Assembly (NCBI GenBank): GCA_017893485.1
Contig: CM030364.1
Coordinates: 46,835,254 to 46,899,253, forward strand
Reading direction: 5' to 3'
DNA: 64,000 nt
From: Hemerocallis citrina
Lineage: Eukaryota > Streptophyta > Magnoliopsida > Asparagales > Asphodelaceae
The notes under the pieces were generated by a model, which was given only the letters and a program-made list of their open reading frames with translations, made no database searches and was not told the DNA's origin. Shown here piece after piece: positions 58,167 to 64,000 of the stretch; position 1 is the stretch's first letter, and each line of letters begins with the position of its first letter. Position numbers and translations under genes: made by a program.

Positions 58167-58438
58167 AGGTCGGTCGACTGCGCGGTCGATCAGTTATTCC
58201 TTCAAGTGTATACTGTTGCAACAGAGAGCGACATGGTCAACTGCACGGTCGATCGTGCACTTCTTGTACATAGTCGGTTTGGGGTGCGGTCGACCACAAA
58301 TCTGCCTGTAGCTTCAGACTGCTCTTGACCTATTTGCTCCCACTTCAACTCTTCTTCACGTTTATCTTCTTCAACCCCATTATTGTGTAGATCCACAAAC
58401 AAACCCCAACATCATGGACTGTAGAGCGTTGTCATTTT

Positions 58439-58684
58439 CTACAACACAGTCATAAAATATTGACATTCACCTTTTTCCGTTGCATATCGAGCTAAAATTT
58501 TAACATTCCATTGATCTCTAGCCCAATTAGTAACCTCATAAATTTTCTCGACTAGTTCTGTCATTGTAATTGTACGTGGTGCCCAAATTATTTCAGGATC
58601 AACAACATTATAACAACAACTTAGCTTTGCGTCACGAATAATTTCACCACCAAAATAAATCCAAATAGCAATATCGTAATCCAT
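58439..58684 (-). pseudogene. mudrA-like: MULE transposase N-terminal fragment
   Basis: An 81-codon frame starts MDYDIAIWIYFGGEIIRD. It has RTITMTELVEKIYEV, the layout of plant MULE transposase N-termini, where a short beta-rich segment with a glycine pair precedes a TxxELxxKIY phrase. The frame ends 24 bp before the Copia element 4 insertion. An upstream exon from the TIR leader (ATG near 58833, MIGLEASSLFRF) may have been spliced to it. Confidence 0.6.
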
Positions 58685-58874
58685 ACCTATACATATTTAT
58701 ACAAAAATGAGAGTCATTATTTAATCAACCCAAGTGCACACGATAAAAGGTTATACAAACCATACCTTCAAATCAATGATCGGGAATATTGAGAAATTAT
58801 GAGCGTGGAGAAAACGGAATAGAGAACTTGCTTCCAAACCAATCATCTTTATACTATCCCTAATTCAACTTAAT

Positions 58875-59453
58875 TGAGGATCTTGGATGATGAGTTTAGG
58901 GTTTTGAGAATGGGAGAAAGGAATATGAGGGGATGAAGAGGATCCCTTGAGATTTGGAGAGTCTTTGAAGGTGAGAGAACGAATTTGGAAGCTAGGATTT
59001 CGGAGTTGGGAGAGTGAGTGAAGAGATAGTGAAGTGAAGAGGAGAATGGAAAGAGAGAAGTGACAAAGATAGAGAAACAGCGACAGTTTAAAAAACTCCC
59101 CAATCGACACTCGCTATCTCAGGTAGCGAGTGTGGTACAAACACACTCGCTATCTGAGATAGCGAGTATAAACTTGGTTTTTTTTCTTCAAGACCATATC
59201 GCTATCTCAGTTAGCGAGTGTAGTACAAATACACGCGCTATCTGAGATAACGAGTCTAAACTTAGTATTTTCTTCAATTTTTCTCTAAGGGATGGAGAAA
59301 CACCTCACCATACACTCGTTATATCAAATAGCGATGAAGTTTATACTAAACTCGCTATCTGTGATAGCGAGTGGGTCATTTTGGTAATTAGTTTCGAAAG
59401 TGGGTCGATTTGCTAAGTACCTTCAAAAAGTGGGTCATTTTGGGAAAAATCTG
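58875..59453. repeat. Right TIR of Mutator-like element 2, palindrome-rich
   Basis: Inverted copy of 41877-42455, with the same CTCGCTATCTGAGATAGCGA-type palindromes (59108-59370) and the same pyrimidine-rich leader on the minus strand. It ends next to the duplication TAGGAATTA. Confidence 0.88.
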
Positions 59454-59460
59454 TAGGAAT

Positions 59461-59549
59461 TAGCAATGGTATTGGGTCGGGTCCTTCACTATCAGGACCC
59501 GGATCCGGTCCCCTACGGGTCCAAAAATTGGACTCGAACCTAGACCCGG
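59461..59549. mobile_element. hAT terminus cut by the Athila insertion
   Basis: It begins TAGCAATGGTATTGGGTCGG and continues with GACCCGGATCCGG-type repeats for about 89 bp, where the Athila LTR starts. The other terminus is not in the window. The first two bases overlap the right duplication of Mutator-like element 2, so the MULE landed at the edge of this hAT copy. Confidence 0.82.
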
Positions 59550-61350
59550 TGATGTGTCTAATTTTTATATAAATATTTGTACTCATTTACCCATAAAAAT
59601 TGCTTGTATTCGTCTATTATGTTAATATGTTATCTTATTTCCATAAATTTCAGTTAATTAATTATTTTTTAAGGAATAAGATTTTTTGATGAAAAAGGTG
59701 AATATTTTTGGTAAAAATCAACAAACAAAACAAACAGAATGATTTATTAATTTTTATTTTTTTGTTGAATTTTAAAATTTACAATTTGGCCCTGTGAAAA
59801 GCAAGATAAAAATTTTAATTTGCCAATAGAGCCGAAAGTGCAATAAACAATTTTAAAAGGGTTTAATTGAGCTAATATGATTATTAGTTAGTTTAATTAA
59901 TTTAAACTAATTAATTTTATTTTTATTTTTAAATCCTAATTTCTGATTTATTTTGTGTGTATACAGCACGTGTTTCAAGAAAAAGAAAGAGAAGAAAAAG
60001 AAGCAAGAAATAAAGATGAAATCAAATAAGGAAAGAAATAAATAAAGATAGGGGGTATTCTGCAAAAATAAACCCTAAATCTCCCTTCCGTGCTCCTATA
60101 AATACAACTCAAAGAGAAGCAACAGGGGCACGCCATACGAAACACAGAAAAGATGGCTGAGTTCCAATTAATCAATTAAAAAAAAAGAATTAAGAGAGAA
60201 AGATGGGACAGAGAAGCAGCACAAAGATAGCATGGGGCTTGATGTGAAGTCAGCGAGCTCGAAACCCCAAGCGACGAAACATAACAAGCAGGTGGGTTCT
60301 CTTGGCACTCAGTTTTCAACTGACGATGACAGAGAAGAAATAAAGGTGCGGTGACATGGCATCGCTGACTCAGCGGTGCTGAGTTCGAGGCAAGAAAACG
60401 ACACGAAAGAAACAAAGCAGCAGAGGAGCAGCTAACTTGGCGCGGTTCTCGAAGCAGGACTGGGCACATGGTGACGGGCGGAATAGGAATCGAAACCTGA
60501 GACAGGACTCAATGCAACAGAGAAGAGAGAGAGAAAGAGAAGTGCTGATTTCAAGGCTTCGGTTTGCAATGTCCTATACAAAAATAGTTCTTTTTGTATC
60601 TCTTTTCTTTCTCTAATTTTTATTATGCAATCCAAGACAGTATTTGTTAATTGCAAATTTATTATGAACAAAATTTTATTTTTCTAAGGTTCTGATGTAG
60701 CCTAGTTTTGAGAACACAAAATTTTCACTCCATATTATTTTTCTATTTTTCCTGGTTGTGTATTTGATTTTTGATCATAATGCTTACAATTGGTTGCCCG
60801 ACTTTTGTATGATCTATTAAATAATGGAGAGACCGAACAGGTAATTTTGAATTTATAAAATTAAACACCGTTACAAGAGCGAACTGTTGTTGATGTGACC
60901 GTTAAGAAATCCATAGATCTTAATGAATTTTCAATTAGTAATTTGTCATGAAGTATGACGAATAATTAGTTGAGAATATTTTTGATATTGCTTGAGAGAG
61001 AATATTGAATAATTTGGGAATTTTGGTCTACAACTTGAAAAAATAATCTTTTTATTCACATGGGGTTATAAATTGTGTGGGATTAACTAGGTGAAATCAA
61101 AATCTCTAGAATTAATTTTGCAATTAATAAACAACAAAATTTCAGATTTTGCCCCTTTTAATTAATTTAGTTAGTTCTTTAGGTTAATTTAATTTAGTTG
61201 CTTTCTTTATTAAATTTCGATTTTCCAAATTGTAATTCATCTAATAAATTTCGGTACTCAATAAAATAATTAGTCCTTGTGGGTTCAACACTCTTTTCAC
61301 TTATCTATACTACTTGTTGCGATTTTGTACGCTTGAAAAAATTCACATCA
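59550..61350 (+). repeat. 5' LTR of the Athila element
   Basis: A 1801-bp LTR with inverted ends TGATGTG...CACATCA. A CTATAAATAC TATA-like box lies at 60096-60105. The rest shows no coding potential I can support. Confidence 0.85.
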
Positions 61351-61356
61351 AGTTTT

Positions 61357-61374
61357 TGGCGCCGTTGCCGGGGA
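61357..61374 (+). other. Athila primer-binding site
   Basis: TGGCGCCGTTGCCGGGGA, complementary to the 3' end of plant tRNA-Asp, six bases after the LTR end. Confidence 0.93.
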
Positions 61375-61519
61375 CTAGTTATTCTTTTATTGATATTGAA
61401 AATTGCTAGACTTTTACTAGTTTGAATTTTTATTTTTATTTTAAATTTAATTGTTATTTTACCTCTTTATTCTCTTTTGACTTATTTTTCTTTATTTATT
61501 TTTCAGGACTTAGGAGTGT

Positions 61520-62640
61520 ATGCCCAGATCTAACCCATTGGAGCCAACACTTTTTTACCCAGAGATTGAGAGAACTTTACGTCAGATTAGAAAGAAGAAG
61601 AAAGAAAACACCACATCCTCTTTGTCCATGGTGAACGAAGAGGAGAACAAAGCTTTGAGGGATTATGCAATGCCCTCAGTCAATGGAACAATATCAAGCA
61701 TCCAAAGGCCTGCAATTGAAGCAAACAATTTTGAAATTAAACTAGCAATTATTCAGATGATTCAACAGACAGTTCAATTTGGAGGACTAGCACATGATGA
61801 TCCAAATGTTCACATTGTAAACTTTCTCGAAATATGTGATACCTTCAAACATATTGGAGTTTCCAATGATGCTATCTGACTGAGACTCTTTCCTTTCTCA
61901 CTCAGGGATATGGCAAAGGCTTGGTTGAATTCTTTATCGCCAGGAGTCATTACAACTTGGGAGGGTTTAGCAGAAAAATTTATGGCAAAGTATTTTCCCC
62001 TAGCAAAAACAGCAAAGTTAAGAAATAACATCACCACATTCACTCAATTCGAGACCGAGTCATTATATGATGCATGGGAGAGATACAAAGAACTATTGAG
62101 AAAGTGTCCTCATTTTGAACTTCCAAAGTGGCTACAAGTGCAAACATTCTATAACGGTTTGAAAGCTACAAATCGATCCATGGTAGATGCAACAGCTGGC
62201 GGTGCACTAATGAGCAAAACTCATGAAGCAGCCTATGAACTTTTAGAGGAGATGGCATCTAATAATTATCAGTGGTCTTCAGAAAGAACAATGCAGAGAA
62301 AAGTGGCAGGAGTTTTTGAACTTGAACCTATTTCTACTTTAACTGCAAAAACTGATATTTTATCTAAGCAAATAGGTAATATGAATGTTAATGCTATTCA
62401 ATCTAATATGATTTGTGATCTTTGTGAAGGAAATCATTCAAGTGTAGATTGTCAAGTGGGGAACCCTTTCGCTCCATCAAATGCCGAACAAGCAAATTTT
62501 GTGTCAAATTTCCAAAGATAAAACAACCCTTATGCAAACACATACAATCCAGGATGGAGAAATCACCTTAATTTTTTTTAGAACGATAATAAAGGAGGAG
62601 CTAGACCACAACAAAATTTTCAACAACAAGAAAAGAGCCG
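61520..62640 (+). pseudogene. Athila gag with two nonsense codons
   Basis: One frame runs from MPRSNPLEPTLFYPEIERTL through the gag core (NSLSPGVITTWEGLAEKFMA, and the following KYFPLAKTAKLRN) to the knuckle-like CDLCEGNHSSVDC. It is interrupted in frame by TGA at 61877-61879 (between DAI and LRLFPF) and TAA at 62519-62521 (between NFQR and NNPYANTYNPGW). Both fit single C-to-T changes from CGA and CAA. Otherwise the frame is intact. Confidence 0.88.
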
Positions 62641-62652
62641 ACACCTGAAGAT

Positions 62653-63755
62653 ATGTTCATGCAATACATGCAAAAGACTGATCAATACATGCAGAAGACA
62701 GATTTTGCAATACAAAATAATACGGCTTCAATTCACAATCTTGAGGTGCAAATTGGTCAAATTTTAAACATTCTTACAGAAAGAACGGCAGGAACATTAC
62801 CTAGTAACACAGTGGTCAATCCCAAGGAGCATATCAAAGCAATAACACTTAGAAGTGGGACAACAATTGAGCAGCACAAATTAAAAATGCCGAACAAAAT
62901 GTGGTTGAAAAGCAAAGTGAAAATGAGCAAAGTATGGAGGAACAAACGCTGCACAAAGGAGGTTCAAGCCAAACAATTTCAGGGGAGTTTAATTCTAACA
63001 CTTATCCTAATTCTCCTTATGATCCACCTATTCCTTTTCCACAAAGACTTAAAAAGAATAAGCTTGATATTTAGTTTTCAAAATTTTTAAATATTTTCAA
63101 GCAATTGCATATTAATATTCCTTTTATTGAAGCTTTAGAACAAATGCCTAAATATGCTAAATTTTTTAAGGATATTTTATCAAACAAAAAGAAGCTAGAA
63201 GAGTATGAGATGGTGATGTTAACAGAAGAAAGTAATGCAATTTTACAAAAGAAGTTGCCACCTAAACTTAAAGATCCAAGGAGTTTTACAATTCCTTGCA
63301 CTATTGGAAATTTTTCTTTTCGTAAAGCACTATGTGATTTAGGAGCAAGTATTAATCTTATACCATATTCTGTTTTTAGGAAATTAGGTATTGGAGAAGC
63401 AAAGCCTACTACAATTTTCTTGCAATTGGCAGATAGGTCTATTAAATACCCAAGGGGGATCATTGAAGACGTTTTGGTGAAAGTAGACAAGTTCATATTT
63501 CTCATAGATTTTATTGTGCTTGACAGGAAGATGAACAAATCCCTTTGATTTTAGGGAGACATTTTCTTGCCACAGGGAGAACATTGATTGATGTGCAACA
63601 AGGGAAACTTATTCTAAGGGTTGACAACGAGCAAGTTACTTTTGATGTATTTAAATCCATGGAGCTTCCTTCAGAAGTTCATTCATGCTTTCAAGTAAGC
63701 AAAGTCATGGAAGAAACACATTGGGATGAAATTGCTAAATTACCATTAGAAGAAT
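62653..63755 (+). pseudogene. Athila gag-pol linker and aspartic protease, interrupted
   Basis: Frame 62653-63090 has QYMQKTD duplicated, then SIHNLEVQIGQI, the Athila region after gag. Frame 63105-63548 has IPFIEALEQMPKYAKF and the protease motif ALCDLGASINLIPYS with the catalytic Asp kept. Frame 63545-63755 continues LGRHFLATGRTLIDVQQGKL. Frame changes occur near 63095 and 63545. The frame runs into LTR-like element C at 63756. Confidence 0.87.
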
Positions 63756-64000
63756 TGTCACGCCCCGCTTCCCAAAAAGAATACAGAATATGGATACGTG
63801 ACTAAGCCCAGCGAATGATTTTCATCATTCATAAGCTGTTCAAGAATCTTTACAACATTTCACAAGAATAATCAGAGTCGGAAGCAAGGGAAACAACCAG
63901 GCATGTATAATCGAATCAAGATACCAACAAATTTACTTGAAAAAAATTTATAATTCTCAAATAAACCAGATCTGAACAAGTTAATAATTCTTGGGTCACA
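63756..64000 (-). mobile_element. LTR-like element C, third copy of the TGTCACGCC family, cut by the window edge
   Basis: It begins TGTCACGCCCCGCTTCCC and matches the first 245 bp of element B (42658 onward), with shared ACAGAATATGGATAC-like and AAGCTGTTCAAG-like phrases. It interrupts the Athila protease frame. The right end lies outside the window. Confidence 0.8.

Larger units (their letters stand above)
47555..58411 (-). mobile_element. Copia LTR retrotransposon 4 (Tork-like), carrying three later insertions
   Basis: The left LTR is 47555-48235 and the right LTR 53867-58411 (interrupted). Both begin TGTTGAG and end CCCCAACA. Flanking duplications TCATG are identical (47550-47554 and 58412-58416). 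The primer site TGGTATCATAGCA on the minus strand lies at 53851-53863. Gag, protease remnant, integrase, RT and RNase H follow in Copia order. Insertions are a solo LTR in pol (49855-51362), a hAT MITE in the 5' LTR (54097-54618) and a 3.3-kb solo LTR in the same LTR (54852-58166). It was inserted in Mutator-like element 2. Confidence 0.92.
53867..58411 (-). repeat. 5' LTR of Copia element 4, split by two insertions
   Basis: LTR parts are 53867-54096, 54627-54851 and 58167-58411. Joined, they match 47555-48235. The interruptions are the hAT MITE and the 3.3-kb solo LTR. Confidence 0.88.
41877..59453 (-). mobile_element. Mutator-like element 2 (17.6 kb, nested contents)
   Basis: Both ends carry about 579-bp inverted repeats (41877-42455 and 58875-59453). 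Identical 9-bp duplications TAGGAATTA flank them (41868-41876 and 59454-59462). Internal MULE transposase fragments on the minus strand (58439-58684 and 46818-47315) confirm the class. The interior is disrupted by LTR-like element B (42658-46188) and Copia element 4 (47555-58411), so the original element was only about 3.2 kb. The C-terminal part of the transposase is missing. The right border lies against a hAT terminus. Confidence 0.9.
59550..64000 (+). mobile_element. Athila-type Gypsy retrotransposon, 5' part
   Basis: The 5' LTR (59550-61350) starts TGATGTGTC and ends CACATCA. It is followed by the primer site TGGCGCCGTTGCCGGGGA (61357-61374), the classic Athila site complementary to tRNA-Asp. 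Gag and protease follow on the plus strand. The element continues beyond the window and is interrupted at 63756 by LTR-like element C. The target duplication cannot be checked because the right end is outside. Confidence 0.92.

Noticed and set aside
1..64000. tRNA, rRNA or organelle-derived inserts
   Set aside because: Read for tRNA-like and plastid or mitochondrial gene phrases; only the tRNA-complementary primer sites of LTR elements were found.
1..64000. Endogenous plant pararetrovirus sequence
   Set aside because: All RT-bearing fragments have Copia or RTE wording and LTR or LINE context; no movement-protein or coat-protein-like frame was seen.

Overview
This window is nuclear DNA from a flowering plant, most likely a eudicot. 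It contains intron-split genes of two plant families, AT-rich spacers, and a dense nested set of plant transposons (Copia, chromovirus and Athila LTR elements, an RTE-type LINE, hAT, Mutator-like and Harbinger-like DNA elements). Nothing bacterial, organellar or viral is evident. Most long open frames are broken retrotransposon pieces. All exon models come from reading splice sites, phase and family resemblance; no alignment was run.

Host genes. (1) Plus strand, about 3.9-5.6 kb: exons 2-5 of a type-C heterotrimeric G-protein gamma subunit (AGG3/GS3/DEP1 family) with a short cysteine-rich tail; exon 1 was not found. (2) Minus strand: a polyadenylate-binding-protein-interacting protein (CID7-like; PAM2, CUE, DUF1771 and Smr regions). 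Its five coding exons lie between 30,913 and 11,891 and sum to exactly 523 codons. A probable promoter and non-coding first exon lie near 41.5-41.85 kb, so the transcription unit would be about 30 kb for roughly 1.6 kb of coding sequence. The two genes converge, separated by a 4.7-kb Copia element.

Layout. 0.6-3.3 kb: deleted Copia element. 3.9-5.6 kb: G-gamma gene with a 171-bp MITE in its last intron. 5.9-10.6 kb: Copia element with TSD CCAAA. 11.9-30.9 kb: CID7-like coding exons, whose largest intron (12.8 kb) holds a fold-back element, an RTE LINE split by a MITE, a third Copia element (TSD also CCAAA) and a 3.7-kb hAT. 31.4-41.1 kb: Mutator-like element 1 (9-bp TSD) in the gene's presumed first intron. 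It holds a chromovirus whose 3' LTR is split by a 3.9-kb LTR-like insertion. 41.1-41.9 kb: an island with promoter and exon 1. 41.9-59.45 kb: Mutator-like element 2 (9-bp TSD, about 580-bp palindrome-rich TIRs). It holds a 3.5-kb LTR-like element and a Copia element that itself carries a solo LTR, a hAT MITE and a 3.3-kb solo LTR. 59.5-64 kb: a hAT stub cut by an Athila element, itself cut by a third copy of the 3.5-3.9-kb LTR family at the window edge.

The most notable points are the transposon-expanded CID7-like gene with an altered Smr domain, the roughly 0.8-kb promoter island between two Mutator-like insertions, and two palindrome-rich DNA transposon families. I found no evidence for a wholly new biological system.
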